Origin: Halichoerus grypus
Lineage: Eukaryota; Chordata; Mammalia; Carnivora; Phocidae
Assembly (NCBI RefSeq): GCF_964656455.1
Contig: NC_135719.1
Span: 71,846,283-71,910,282 of the forward strand
DNA length: 64,000 bases
Direction: 5' to 3'
Of this stretch, positions 45,361 to 57,454 are shown in pieces; position 1 is the stretch's first letter, and every line of letters begins with the position of its first letter. The notes beneath the pieces were generated by a model. That model saw only the letters and a list, made by a program, of their open reading frames with translations, did not search any database and was not told the DNA's origin. Both the position numbers and the translations under genes were made by a program.

Positions 45361-45379
45361 GGGAGGCTGTTATTGGAGC

Positions 45380-46615
45380 CTTTGCCTCGGTTGTTTAAAA
45401 TAGTGTTCAAGTTTGGGCCAGTCCTCCCGATGGGTTAATATAGAAATGCAAGTGTTTTCTTCCGGAATTGTTGACAAATGTTATATACCAAGAATCCCTT
45501 CGTTTTTACCTAAGTCTCAGGGCTTCTTTACTGATAATACATTAATCAAGCTATTAAAGACTACTGTTATTTACTATTCAAAGTGCTATTATGTAAAAAT
45601 TCTTGTTTCCATGGAACATTTGACATTTTGCAAAGCTTCCACTGGACCTACCCACAAAAAGTTGAAATTTCCAGTGTTTGGAAAGGATGCCTTGGTATCA
45701 GTGCATTATCAGAGATTTTTTTTAAGTTGATTGGTCATGGTTTTCAGTTGTTGCTCTTCTAGTATTAATGACTATGTTTAAAGATTTGAGGGTGTATGTT
45801 TACTAATTGCCTTGTAGTTATTATATTGTTACCATTTTGGGTTTTTTTTGTTCATTTATCTTTTTTTTTTTTTTTGTCATTGAGATCTTTGCAATGGTAA
45901 ATGGAAAATTAGTGGGGTAGATGGATCACTGGGTCTTTTTTGCTCTTCCTATAAGAACCATTGACTAGAACATGGGGTTAAGGATCTAATATAAAGTTAT
46001 TTTCATTGATAGAGTCCTGTGTTTCTATCCCCTTGGGCTTGCATTTGTGTGCTGAGAGGCTAGGTCTATGCGTGCAAGGCCAGCAGGACAGATCAGAACC
46101 ATGGCCTCCTGCTCGCAAAAGCTAAGCAACCAAGCAACCAACCAACAAAAAACCAAACCAGACCAACAACAGGACGAAACTCCAAGTATATGCCCTACTG
46201 CTATGGAATGGTGCTCTTTCAAATAAGAAGCAAGACCTTGATATAATTTCCCTTCAAAATCTGGAGATATACAGGTCCTGCTGTTTATATAGTCAAATCT
46301 AGATTGTGTGCTTGAGAGGAGACATTTGAAGCTCTTCACAATACTAGTTAACTTTGCCCAGCAGTAAATCCTGTCACTCCCCCATTAGCTCAGTTTGGCT
46401 TGGGTAACTGCACCCCCACTCACACACATCATGTGCCGCCATGTCTGTGCCTCAGCTGAGCCTGTCATGTCCGTGTGGAAGGAGCTACCTCTTCCTCCCC
46501 CTCCACGCATGTGCCTGCATGTGCATACACACACATGTACACACTCCCCTCAATTGCCCTTCAACACCTAGAGTGGCTCTTTGTGATCCTCTCTTATAAC
46601 TTTTATGTCATAGTA
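45380..46615. other. No gene recognised
   Basis: AT-rich unique sequence with a T run at 45861-45875 and a CAACCAA-rich patch at 46127-46175. Plus-strand frame 45413-45730 (105 codons) is unrecognised. Confidence 0.5.
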
Positions 46616-46619
46616 AATT

Positions 46620-46690
46620 TGGGGGTTCAGGAGACCTGATTTTGTTCTTAGTTCTGTTGTACAACTGGATCAAGAACCTCACAAAAAAAA
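46620..46690 (+). repeat. MIR fragment
   Basis: GGGGGTTCAGGAGACCTGATTTTGTTCTTAGTTCTGTTGTACAACTGG resembles the MIR block 'ggagccagactgcctgggttc...ctggctctgccac'. Short and weak. Confidence 0.45.
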
Positions 46691-46699
46691 AAGATAAGT

Positions 46700-47520
46700 T
46701 TTTTGTAAAACAACAATAATCTCTTTCGTTGGATGAAGTTTATTAAATATTTGTGGGAATCTTCAGATAAAAGAATCAATTCAATGGAATGAGTTTTGTG
46801 TAACGTGACCAATAAGCCAAATCCTTTCTTGCATTTGATTCTGATTTATGTCGTTTGCGTGTGTGTTTGGAAAGAGAAAGGCATAATGTGGAATGTATAT
46901 ACATTGTTTCATGCTTTCCCAAGAGCTCAGTCAAATGTATCCTGTGGTATTTACATTTTATCCTACACAGTACAGAAAACAGGGTTCTTGTCTGTGACAA
47001 CTTTCCAACAAGCAACAATTCTGGGAGAGAAATGATGTTAGGAAATGTACAAGGTTACATAGTAGTGCTCTAAAGTTTGATGAGTCCTTGTGGAACATTC
47101 TGTACTTTGCAAAACGAGCAAGACAGATGTTTGTCTCAATTTCATTTAAAAGGCATTTTCCTCAGATTTATACACTGAACCATATGACCGGTATGTTTTT
47201 TTCATGACTCTTTTCACCCCATGTGTTACCCATTATGGATTCAGAAAGCTGAAAACACCAAAGCCAATGTGAGTCAGTGGAGGTCATTTGCAGATAGTAG
47301 GTTCTTTGGGGCTTCCTCCAGCTCATCCTAGCCATCACACACAAAATGCCCTTCAGAATCTGGAACGGGGTTCTGGTGCTCCTGGATATAAATGCTAGGA
47401 CTTCAGACTGCATCTCCCAGCTATTCCTTTAGGGCCTTTCTGGTAGTTAGAATCTCATACTAGCAGGCATCCTTTTATTGACAAGAAAAAGAAAAAAAAA
47501 ACTTTTTTTAAAGAAGAGTT
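46700..47520. other. No recognised feature
   Basis: Unique sequence with short overlapping frames on both strands and nothing recognisable. Confidence 0.5.
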
Positions 47521-47524
47521 TGAG

Positions 47525-47795
47525 AGATTTCTTTATTCAGGAAACATTTGTGTGTCTAATATGGACTGGGCACTGTGCTAAGTACAGGGATATAAAGATA
47601 TAAAAGAAGAAATCTTTGTCCTTCAAGAGTGAGTGCTCCCAAGAGTTGAGAGTACAGTGTGGGGAGGGCCATACATAGGTCTGGATGGGGTATCATGGGG
47701 GCCTCGAGGGATTTATGAATAAGGTGAGGCTAGGAAAGGCTCATGGAGGAGGTGACATTTGAGTTGAGTCTTAAAGGATAAGTATTTCACTAGTT
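47525..47795 (-). repeat. L2 3' end relic
   Basis: TTCTTTATTCAGGAAACATTTGTGTGTCTAATATGGACTGGGCACTGTGCTAAGTACAGGGATATAAAG, then GTCCTTCAAGAGTGAGTGC and GAGGTGACATTTGAGTTGAGTCTTAAAGGATAAG are ordered antisense L2 blocks. Clear copy. Confidence 0.88.
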
Positions 47796-48077
47796 TCAAC
47801 CTTACAGATACAAGCAAAGGATTACCTTGTTTCATTGCAGAAAAAATAAATCAATATATCAAAAAAATGTGTTTGGTGGGGACCAAAAAATAAGATTTAT
47901 TGGGTAATTGTAATTCATTTGTCAAATATAAGCTCTCTTTATTACAGTTGTAAGCAAATACGGATAGGACGTGATATTTGGTTTCCCATCTAAGAATTCA
48001 CTCAAGGTAGGATAACAAAGATGTCATACTAGATTTCAGAACCCACTAAAAGGCTTCTAGCAGAATATTCTGCAGTA

Positions 48078-49263
48078 CAGGCAGTCCTCACTGCACGGCG
48101 GTGATATGTATGGATTTCACTCACCATGGTTGACTTAAATTACACCAGTCCCCCAACCGCACGGTTCAAATTTCAGTTATGATATTAATTGAATATTTGC
48201 ATAAAATATAAAACTTGCTGCCACCTCTTCAGTCTATGGAGGACTATGTAAATAACAGATGCACTTCACAATAAGTGACCAATCATGTTGTCTCCTTGTC
48301 ACTTGATCATGAAGTGACATTTTGCAAAAACGACTCATTGAAGGAGAGAGTTGGCCAACAAAGATCAAAATGAGGCGAAGAACAAAATTCGATAATGCTG
48401 GAAGTAAAATGTGAATCCAGTGTAAATGGAGTTCTGGAAGGATAGTTTGCTGTGGAATTGTTGACCCCGCCGCTAAGATGCTCTAGAAATGCAGCCAGAG
48501 GAGCTTAGTGACCATGAACTTGCAAACATAAAGGAAGAAACTATTTGAGACAAAAAGGGTGAAGATGACCTGTAGGAAGTGACGCCAGCAAAAAATCTTC
48601 ACATTAAAGGAACTCTTGGGGGTATTTCACAACGCTGAAACTAAAAGCACAAAAGGATAAAATGTTGGAAGACGACTCAAGTTTAGAAGGGAGTATGACA
48701 ATTTGCCAAGGCATAGAAAAGATCCTCATTTTGTAGTTATGCTATTAGAAAAAAGAAAGCAAGCCCTCTTCAAAATCTTGTTGATAAGTTGTTTCTTCTA
48801 AGGAAACACAGTATTGTAATTTTCATCGTTTCTAATTTTTAAGGTATGGTATATTAAATGAATATTAGTTTTACTGTTTGTTCCATTTTTCTATACATTT
48901 ATAACCAATGAAGTTTTTCAGGTTTTGACAGAAAATTTTTTTTTTTAAAGATTTTATTTATTTATTTGACACAGAGAGAGAGAGACAGCGAGAGAGGGAA
49001 CACAAGCAGGGGGAGTGGGAGAGGGAGAAGCAGGCTCCTGGCCGAGCAGGGAGCCTGATGCGGGGCTCGATCCCAGGACCCTGGGATCATGACCTGAGCC
49101 GAAGGCAGACGCTTAACGACTGAGCCACCCAGGCGCCCCTTGACAGAAATTTTTAAAGGCCATGGAAGAATTGTACTCTCTCCCATTGATCACTCAGACC
49201 ACTTGGCATGGTTTCAGCTCATTTTTATAGTTCAGCGCTACCACGCATAGCAGGAACTTCCTG
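48078..49263 (+). mobile_element. Tigger-type DNA transposon (TcMar), split by a SINEC
   Basis: The element starts CAGGCAGTCCTCACTGC just after a TA (48076-48077) and ends with the inverted counterpart GCATAGCAGGAACTTCCTG before a TA (49264-49265). Mariner-superfamily elements duplicate TA on insertion, and CAGGCAGTCC is Tigger-like. About 980 bp remain once the SINEC is removed, so it is internally deleted. A relic of the transposase C-terminus is seen on the plus strand at about 48490-48560 (MQPEELSDHELANIKEET). CENP-B/Jerky-type transposases are the relatives. Dead element. Confidence 0.8.
48935..49139 (-). mobile_element. SINEC nested in the Tigger
   Basis: Minus-strand copy with target duplication TTGACAGAAA at 48925-48934 and 49140-49149. 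Head CGACTGAGCCACCCAGGCGCCCC is complete. Confidence 0.95.
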
Positions 49264-49269
49264 TATTTT

Positions 49270-50340
49270 GAAAAGACCAAAGACACTACCATGGGCAAGA
49301 AAAAGCCTATAGCAAGAGAATATATGCATATGCTTCTATTGTCAAATCCCTTCTTAAAATGAAGGCTCTAGCTGTTTAAATAGGGTGCTTTGATTTCACG
49401 TTTCAGAATGCTTTCATTTTGTGGTGTGGGGAACTTCCCGAATGCACCACTAATCTTAATGTATATACATTTTGCAGCATGGACTGTTTCAATCTGTTTG
49501 GCCTCCTATAGGCTGTCCTAGTTGCTATTTAGACCCGTTATCAGAGTTCACCTTCATGGAAGGCAGTTGTGTTGTGTCCTTTGAGTAGAGGGAAGTTCGC
49601 AGTGAAATTTGCTCTTTAATGTGCTGGTGGGGTCACCAGGTTAGTAAAGGCTGTTGTAAGGAATATAAGCTTTTGCCTGTTCAGGGTCCATTCCCCAGGA
49701 GGCTGGTAATAGTCCCTTGCTTCCTCTGATTATGCATTTCCCATTGTATGCAGTATTGGTGGGAATATCTTAAGGGGCCTCACACCTCCATAGTCTTTTT
49801 GCCTGGAATTCAAGTATTGAATAGTGTGACTATTGTAGCTGATTGTCCTCAAGCAGATGTACTCTGCAATGCTGTCCATTAATTCTTTTCCTTAGATCTC
49901 CAGAGCTGCCTTAATTCCTATTCTTTCTTTCTGAGTTTCATTGTTTAATTTTTCCTTTAATTTTGGAGGCTACCTATATTCTTCTAATATAATTTTTTTT
50001 TTGCCCAAGTTAGCCAGAATTTGTTTCTGTGTTTATTTAAGAAATATAAACTGTGTTTTGCTCTTAAACTGAACCTGGTTAAAAAGTAAAGACAAAGTTT
50101 AAAACCTTCAAGTAAAAGAGTAATCACGAGATGCATTTCCAAATATTAACAAGTCAAAGACTAAGAAATCTCAAAGACACCTGGATCAATTTAATAGATT
50201 TCTCCTTTCTCCAAAGGAGAATTTTGTTGCAGTAGCCCCAAACTCAAAAAAGGTAACTAGATATAAAAAAAAAAAATGGCCGCATATCAGAGATTTATCC
50301 TTTTGTTCACTCAAGGGTCAAGTGAGAAGGGAAGGGAATA
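49270..50340. other. No gene recognised
   Basis: Unique sequence. GCCCAAGTTAGCCAGAATTTGTTTCTGTG (about 50004-50032) resembles a phrase common near old LTR or DNA repeat ends, but no family can be named. Confidence 0.45.
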
Positions 50341-50344
50341 TTTT

Positions 50345-50500
50345 GCCACAGATTTCGTTTACTTATTAAATTATTTGTGGGGACTTACTATGTAGCAGGT
50401 ACTGTTCTAGGCACTTGGTATGAATTAGTGGACAAAACAGAGAAAAATCTCTACCCTGTTCAAGCTCCCATGCAGGGAGGACAGACCTAATGGGGACTCT
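50345..50500 (-). repeat. L2 3' end relic
   Basis: GTGGGGACTTACTATGTAGCAGGTACTGTTCTAGGCACTTGG...GTGGACAAAACAGAGAAAAATCTCTACCCTGTTCAAGCTCCCATGCAGGGAGG is the classic antisense L2 3' block. Confidence 0.9.
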
Positions 50501-50504
50501 TCTT

Positions 50505-51590
50505 GGCCATTATTATTTTGACCTAGGGACTATCAGGTAAAATGTACAGATCAAATAAAATTCTGACTTTTTGTCTCAAATAGAAATCAAATCCAAACTA
50601 ATAGCTTTCAGAAGTGCTAAATTATTTTCATATTTCTGGCTCCTCCAGTTATTTTCCTTTTTGTCAGTCATGGCCAGAATTGGAACACAAGCATGTCTAG
50701 GCTGGGTGAATTTAGAATCTCACCATGAGATTCAATAGCGTCTGGTGCCTGGAGCTTGGCATAAGACCCGCCACACTCTTGTTGCTCAATAAGCATAGGA
50801 TGATGGATATTTCTGATCTGAAGCTGGATTTCTCAATAGAAGATGAGAGTGATCCTGCCCTGGGGGGAGGAAAGCTCCTTTTCCCTCTCGTTCTTCCCCA
50901 GCTTCTGGAATGAAAAGAAAATTACTATGGAAATGAATACCCAGAAAACTTTCACTGGCTCAATTTCATGATATTAAAGGCAAAGGAATGGGTCCTTGGC
51001 AATCAATGTGAATTCTAGCATCTCTAACTGCCTTTGCCAGTTACCATTGTTATTTAAAGGAAAATTGAATACAAACACCTTTATTTTTCAGAGCTGCCAG
51101 TCAAGCTCCATTATGAATCTCTAAAGAAATAAACTTGAAAACAACTCCTTGTCCTGCTTGTAGGATCATTATTTGGGATCTGTTCAGTAGAAACTGTGAC
51201 ATCTGATGGACAAGGCTTAAGATTGGAAATCCATGAACACTGTGGCCAGTGGGAAATAGGAGACAGAAGGAAATCAGCAGGTGATTGCTCCATTTGTTCT
51301 TCGAATGGACAGGTCAGAGGCACCGTCTGTGGATGTCCCGCATGGCTGTATAATTGGCTGTGTATCTTCAGGAAGCAGTAATAGCTTTCCACCCTTCCGT
51401 ATCTCACTTCTCCCCTCCACCCTTACTCTCCTAGAGTTGCATTTTCCCAAAAGCATTAGCCACTTAAGTCTTGCTTCAGGTACTGTTTCTAGAATACCCA
51501 AGTTATGAGAGGAGGTGATGTATTTTTTCTTAAATGGATAGCCCTTTGTCTTCACACTATTTACTGAATAATCTGTCTTTCCTCATATGC
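50505..51590. other. No gene recognised
   Basis: Unique sequence. Overlapping frames at 51111-51555 on both strands (61-98 codons) show no domain. Confidence 0.5.
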
Positions 51591-51594
51591 ACAC

Positions 51595-51725
51595 CTGATA
51601 CTGTTTCTGGACTCTATTCTGTCCCATTGATTTATTTGTCTCTCTCTACACTGTTACCAAACTTTCAATTCCCATGGATTTAGGTTTTGATATCTGGTAG
51701 GTTCTAAATAATCCTGAAATTTACC
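51595..51725 (-). repeat. Short L1 ORF2 fragment
   Basis: CTGGACTCTATTCTGTCCCATTGATTTATTTGTCTC, then AGGTTTTGATATCTGGTAGG aligns with the region CTGGGCTCTCTATTCTGTTCCATTGATCTATGTGTCTG...GAGCTGGAAGTCTGG of the large L1 (about 35825-35925). Divergent, minus strand. Confidence 0.75.
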
Positions 51726-51729
51726 CTCG

Positions 51730-52220
51730 GCTTCTTTCCTTCCCTCATGTGCTATCTCACCTCTGCTTCAGTTTTGGTCTGTGTTTGAGTCCTACTCTCT
51801 TTCTCAGCATGAAATCTGTCACTGGCTCCTCTGATCTGCTGCCAGCCTTTCAGCTAGCCTCATCTTTGAGTCCAAAATTCATTGTGATTTGAGTATTACA
51901 ATAGTAAGTACTAATGGGAAAGACACTGCTAGTAATCCTTGATATCTAGTCCCTTCTTTTTTCCATGGTGAGAGAACCTCTGACTTTCAACTAGACATGG
52001 TCTTCAGGATAGTGATCCCATTTCCTAGACTCTCTTATATGTGTACGAGCCCTTTGCCTCTATCTCTTCATTATCCTTTCCTCCATCCTCCTGCCTAGAA
52101 TGTACCAGCCAACATCTTGGTCCATGAGGTTGAGGCCACGCACAGAGGAGCAAGGATATAGTAGGGACTTGAGTCTGACCCTGTGGAGAAATAGACCTGC
52201 CCAGACCTCTTATACTGAGA
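51730..52220. other. No recognised feature
   Basis: Unique, CT-rich sequence. Nothing assigned. Confidence 0.5.
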
Positions 52221-52235
52221 CGTAAGTCAACTTTT

Positions 52236-52435
52236 CCTTTTTTTCAGGTTTATTTATTTATTTATTTGAGAGAGAGAGGCAGAGATAGCGAGAGAGAGCA
52301 TAAGCGGGGAAGAGAGGGAGGAGCAGGCTCCCTGCAGATCAGGGAGCCTGATGTGGGGCTCAATCCCAGGACCCTGGGATTGTGACCTGAGCCAAAGGCA
52401 GACACCTAACCTACTAAGCCACCCAGGCACCCTGA
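52236..52435 (-). mobile_element. SINEC, first of an adjacent pair
   Basis: Minus-strand copy with imperfect target duplication TAAGTCAACTTTT (52223-52235) and TAAATCAACTTCT (52436-52448). Older than its neighbour, judging by the two differences. Confidence 0.92.
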
Positions 52436-52457
52436 TAAATCAACTTCTATATTTCTT

Positions 52458-52629
52458 TTTTATTTTTTTTTTTTTATTCATGAGAGACAGAGAGAGAGAG
52501 ACAGAGGCAGAGGGAGAAGCAGGCTCCCCGCGGAGCAGGGAGCCCGATGCGGGACTTGATCCCAGGACCCTGGGATCATGACCCGAGCCGAAGGCAGACG
52601 CTTAACCGACTGAGCCACCCAGGCGTCCC
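52458..52629 (-). mobile_element. SINEC, second of an adjacent pair
   Basis: Minus-strand copy with a perfect 18-bp target duplication TCAACTTCTATATTTCTT at 52440-52457 and 52630-52647. It landed directly on the right target duplication of the first copy, so TCAACTTCT now occurs three times (in the left copy as TCAACTTTT). The body is short and its tail is T-rich with one interruption. Confidence 0.95.
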
Positions 52630-52649
52630 TCAACTTCTATATTTCTTAA

Positions 52650-54840
52650 TACACTCTTATTTAGGATTTTCTGCTATTCACAGACAAACTGAATCTGAGC
52701 TAATACGTTGGAGAAATTAGATGAAGAAAAAGTGGAAGCTTTCTAGTTATATGATTAAAGTATTCCCAGAAGCTCTGTTGGGTGAGACTGGTTAAAAAGT
52801 TTTATACTTCTGTGGTTGAAGGACATGCATGCTTGGTTACTGAAAATGGAAAGAAAACACGTTAATGAGGATTAGCTCATTATTATAAAATCAGGACTCT
52901 TTTTTCCTTTGCATCTATATATTGTCATCTCACAAATGAGCCCTCTTTTCCACCTGTGGTGCTCGGCTCACTGATGAATCAGCATATGCTGGGATAAGCC
53001 TTCCTCTGGAAGGCTCAGGAAACCTCTGACAGATGTGATGGGCTTTGTCTAGTGGGCTAAGGATAGGGAAGCTTATGTCTCTTCTTTGGAGAATATGTTT
53101 ATGTGGACTCCCCCAAGGGCCTTGATCTCCCACGTACCTGCAGATTTGGTTACATAGAAGATTCCAGGAAGCCAGAGCTAAATATTTTCTTAGTTTCATA
53201 ATGACCATCAGAGTGAAAGTTTTGGAGGCCGGGGAGAAAGAAGGACAAAGCTCCACTGCTGTGGGCTCTTTGGAGAGTTAGTTCAAAGAGCAGAGTCATT
53301 CAAGTTGTAGCTGGTGTAGGAAAAATGCCAAAGGTCAGGAACATTGGGTAGAGTATACCAATTGAAAAATAAAACCAAATGATGTAATGCTCATTTTAGT
53401 GGTTGTTTTTCTTACCTTCTAATAAAGACTGCTGGGGACAAGAAGGAAGTTATCAAATAAAAATAGGACAGGCTCTGCAATCACTATTTGGAGGGTGGTG
53501 GGCAAGAGGTTATTATGTATGGTATGTAGCTTCCATACCATCCCCTTTTCTGGTTGGGCCCCACTCTCCAGACTTTGAGATGAAGCTATTGCTCCTAAAA
53601 CACTCTGTTCATTCACGGAAATTGAGAAGGTTAGTTCATCAATAGACCCTCGCAGTGAGAGTTTAACTGGCTAGTGTAGGAGTTCAGGGCCTGTGGGAAT
53701 TGTACCCAAGACAGGTACATTTTAAAGGGTGTTTAGGGGGAGGAAATTTGGAGACCAGGTCACTGCTGGGTTAGGGCAGATGAAGGCCAGGACAGTGTCC
53801 ATCTAACAGGCAGAGAGCCAAGGGCAGGGTGAGTAGTAAGTATAAAAAAGTGAGATGGGGAAAGTCAAAGGCAATGTAATTTTGTATCAAGGTGGCTTGG
53901 TGTTCAATACTTAATTGAGAAAGCATATTTCCAAACACCCAGCCTTTCATTTGCTAATTAACACTTTTAAAATGATGGGTTTTGGAGACAATGAATATCA
54001 GGGATCTCTTTATTTTTTTCTCACTTATGGAGGTCAGATGTGGAGCTTTAGAAATCAGATGAGAAACAAAGGAGCTGGAAAATTTATTTCTGTTTGTGTG
54101 TGAGGAGATCCCAACTTGATCTTAAGCTGTGTTTACTTCTTAGAGACATGTTGGGATTCTTGGTGGGGAAGAACCTGAAGAAATGTATTTGCACGAATGC
54201 TGGATGAGCCTCCTGGGAGAAAACTTATCCTAAAGAAAGAAACAGCATTTGATCTAGTAAAAGAGATTTGGGCTATTGGCCATCCAGAGGGGAGAAGGAG
54301 ATTTTTGGGCGTTCATGCTATCACTTGACTTTTTGTTTTTCTGGGCCAGCCTCTCATGGAATGCTGTCTGAGTCCAGGAGAACGGGATGGAGGGTGAAAA
54401 TTGAATCTTTCATGAAGCTCTGTTAAGACATTCTTGCACAACAGTTTTGTGATGGTATCAGCTGGGCAAGGAGAGTCTACAACCGAGGTAGAGGTCCCGC
54501 TTCTATGTGGAACACAGTGGTTTGGTGGACTGAGGACCCCAGAGGACACACTTTGGAAACTTCAGGATGTCAACATATTGGTCCCAACAGAGTTCAGAGC
54601 GAGGAGGTGGTGTTCCAGAGAGGTGGCTGCAGTGCTCAGTGGAAACCAAAGGAACCAAAGAGCACACAGAAGAACCCCATGGATGGGGCTGAGTAGAAGA
54701 GAAGTGGAAGAAAAGTAGGAGATGTCTCATGGCAGAAGACCTGATTTAATTGTGAGCAGAACAAGGACCCCTTTGTTCTCCTTGAGGGGAGGGTATCAAA
54801 TACATTAAATATATTAGAGTGATGCAGAGGTCCATGGAGC
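52650..54840. other. No gene or named repeat recognised
   Basis: About 2.2 kb of unique sequence. Overlapping frames on both strands at 52930-53645 and 54313-54842 (up to 108 codons) resemble nothing I know. Mutual overlap in several frames argues against coding. Confidence 0.5.
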
Positions 54841-54846
54841 ACAGGA

Positions 54847-55550
54847 CGTGTGTGTGTGTGTGTGTACAGAAAGCAGAGAGAGATTTTATTTTCAGTTTTC
54901 CTTTAAGTCTGGTAATCTCTCATACTTTCCCATTCCAACACACTCTCATCAGAGTTGCTCATCATGACAGTGACCGTCAAGTGTTATCCAGAGGGAAGTG
55001 ATGGGAGAATTCCTTCTTAGTGAGAGAGTAGTTGACTCTCCAGCGGAATGTGCGTGACCAGAAAATCCTCTCCAATATTTCTTTTAAATGTCCTACTTCT
55101 TGGTGTGTGTGTGTGTGTGTGTGTTCTCTCTCATTGGTAAGGTTGCTAATTATTAAAAGTACTTGAGATCCTTCCTATCTCCAGAAGACTTCCAGGGCTG
55201 TAGAATTATCAGACCCAACTCCACAATCATAGACCCTAGGTAACTTGTGCTTATAGTGTCTGCTCAGCTGTGACTTGATGGTATGAGATGCTAAATGAGC
55301 CAGGGTCCTCGGGCCAATCCCTGTATTAGCCCGCAAGATGCAACTTTTCTGATAGCTCTCACGCCTTGTTGCTTTACCCCTCTTGCACATGGGTACTGCC
55401 ATTGCAAGAGGACTCAGTGAAGAAAATGTGTGTGTATATGTGTGTGTGTGGGGGGGTATACTAGATTAATCATCCTACTTTGGGGACTGCAAGATTGTGA
55501 GTGTCCACTTGACTGGTATATCTTTGTATATAAAGGGGACATGCTACCTT
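54847..55550. other. Unique sequence with three GT microsatellites
   Basis: GT runs occur at about 54848-54864, 55102-55123 and 55425-55452 (the last ends in a G run). They sit at roughly 250-330 bp spacing, probably by chance. No gene recognised. Confidence 0.6.
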
Positions 55551-55554
55551 GAAT

Positions 55555-55795
55555 AAAACCAGTGCAATTTATTGAGCACTATGTAAGCACTTTACATAGA
55601 TAGACAATTTACTCCTTACAATAGCCCTATTAGATAGGTACTAATATTGTCTTTATTCTGCAGATGAGGAAATAATGGCCTAAAGAGGTTAAATCATTTG
55701 CTCCAAAATGCTCAGCTAGTAAGTAGAAGAGACAGGCATAATTGAACCAAAGATTCTGAAGCCTATGTTCTTAGTCATTGTGCTGTGCCACCTGG
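55555..55795 (-). repeat. MIR SINE relic, nearly full length
   Basis: TTTATTGAGCACTATGTAAGCACTTTACATAG, then CCTTACAATAGCCCTATTAGATAGGTACTAATATTG, CAGATGAGGAAATAATGGCC, and GCTCAGCTAGTAAGTAGAAGAGACAGG are clear antisense MIR landmarks, ending near TTCTTAGTCATTGTGCTGTGCC. Confidence 0.92.
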
Positions 55796-55799
55796 TTTT

Positions 55800-56995
55800 T
55801 TAACAGTGCTTTTTTTTTTTAATTAAAAAATTTTTTTTCTTATTAAGAAAAGCACTAGTAAGTCTATAAAAATATAAAAATATGGGCAAATGAATGGAGG
55901 ACAGGATTTTTAAAAATCCTCAGTTCTATCCTCCTCTCCTCTCTTTCTCTCTCTGTGTCTGTGTGTGTGCTTTGGTGAAATATTTCGATTCACTTTGGTT
56001 TATAGATGGATTAAGCAAGCACAGTGAGGACATGAGGGATGTAACTAAAGTCACCCTTGGAGGTGAGGCAGGGACAGGATCAGCACGCAGGATCTCTTGG
56101 TTGTTTAACTCCTGAGGGAACTGGATAGGACAGATAAAATTCCTGCCAGGAAGCTGTTCTTGGGACGGTTTCTACCACAGTAAAGAGCAGAAGGCAGCAG
56201 GAATCTGAATTGCTCACATCTTTTAGAGGTCCCCAGGGGAGGCAGCATTTTTTCCAATTTGCCAAAGAGTGTACAAGACCATGACTTAGGGACTTTCAGT
56301 CCATGAGCGAGCCATTTACAGGCTCTGCCATTCCAAGCAATGTCACTTTCCCCCAGGTTCCTGCTTGTTGGAACCCCCTCTTCTGCAACACCATTATGAA
56401 CTGTTGCTCCATTAATTTTGCCAGACCTCTTTCTTGCTCCCTCTTGGTTAGAGCTCTGAAATAACGGGGGGAGGTGGGGGCGCTGGGGTTGGTGGTACCT
56501 TTTCCAAGCACAATACTCTCCATGCAGCTCCCTAACTTTGGGGAGAGAGTATGAGAGAAACCAAACCTAAATGATGAAACACACATGCTTCCCGGTCCCT
56601 GCAGAGCCTCAGCAGCAGGATCTGTCTTAATGGAATATGATGCTCCCATTGGAATGCGGATCCAATGCCGGAACCAAGCACTCTGCTCTTGGCTCACTGT
56701 CCCCTGGGAAAGCAGGAACTGTCCTCTCCACTGACACCTGAAATGTCAACATGACGGGCAGATTGGGATTAAGCTGGGCTCCTGGCAACTTGTAGCTGCA
56801 ACAGAACAAAATAACTTCAGTAAGTAAAAAGAGATAAGAGGACAAAACTGGCGCCATTTTCCCAGCTGTCACTGATGGCTTTGGATAAAAGGTCTCAAAA
56901 ATTCCTGGGCTCTTACCTCTTCAGTGATTTTTATTGATGTTGGAAGCTGTCTTCCTCTACAGGGATACTTTAGGGTCTCACAGGGCTTGGGCCAG
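55800..56995. other. No gene recognised
   Basis: Unique sequence with a T/A-rich patch at 55811-55850. Minus-strand frames at 56296-56872 are the longest (133 and 81 codons) and are unrecognised. Confidence 0.5.
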
Positions 56996-56999
56996 TGGG

Positions 57000-57225
57000 G
57001 AGGTATTTGTGTTGGAAACAACACTTGCAGAAGGGCTTTTCAGAATATAATCTATAGACTACCTGCACCATCTGAGGCAGTTCCTCAAAAGGAAGATGCC
57101 TGAGTCTCTTATACCTAACGAATCAGGGTGTCGGCAGGGTTTGACACCCGGGAATCTGCATTTCAACAAAGTCTAGGTGATTCTCCTCACTGTTAGGATT
57201 TGGAAACCATTGGTATATATTCATA
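57000..57225 (+). repeat. MER5A-like DNA transposon relic (hAT-Charlie)
   Basis: TCTATAGACTACCTGCACCATCTGAGGC, then GAATCAGGGTGTCGGCAGGGTTTGACACCCGGGAATCTGCATTTCAACAAAGTCTAGGTGATTC and TTTGGAAACCATTGG are in MER5A order ('catcacctgg...gaatctgcattttaacaagatccccaggtgattc...gagaagc'). Confidence 0.75.
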
Positions 57226-57234
57226 ACCCTCACA

Positions 57235-57450
57235 AGTGAGCACTTGGCAGGTGCCAGGCAGGAAAATGCTTCACACATGATCTTACCTGATCCTTGAAAA
57301 AGATCATGTGCGGTAGCTATTATTTTATAAATGAGAGAAGGGAGGCATGAAGAGGTTGTGTAACTTGTTCTAGATCACACATTTGTAAGTGGTAGAGCCA
57401 CCACTGGAACCCACGTCTCCTGACCATCCAGAAAACATTGCACCATTAGC
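57235..57450 (-). repeat. MIR SINE relic
   Basis: GAGCACTTGGCAGGTGCCAGGCAGG, then TTATTTTATAAATGAGAGAAGGGAGGCATGAAGAGGTTGTGTAACTTGTTCTAGATCACAC and GGTAGAGCCACCACTGGAACCCACGTCTCCTGACC are antisense MIR landmarks. Confidence 0.88.
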
Positions 57451-57454
57451 AGAA

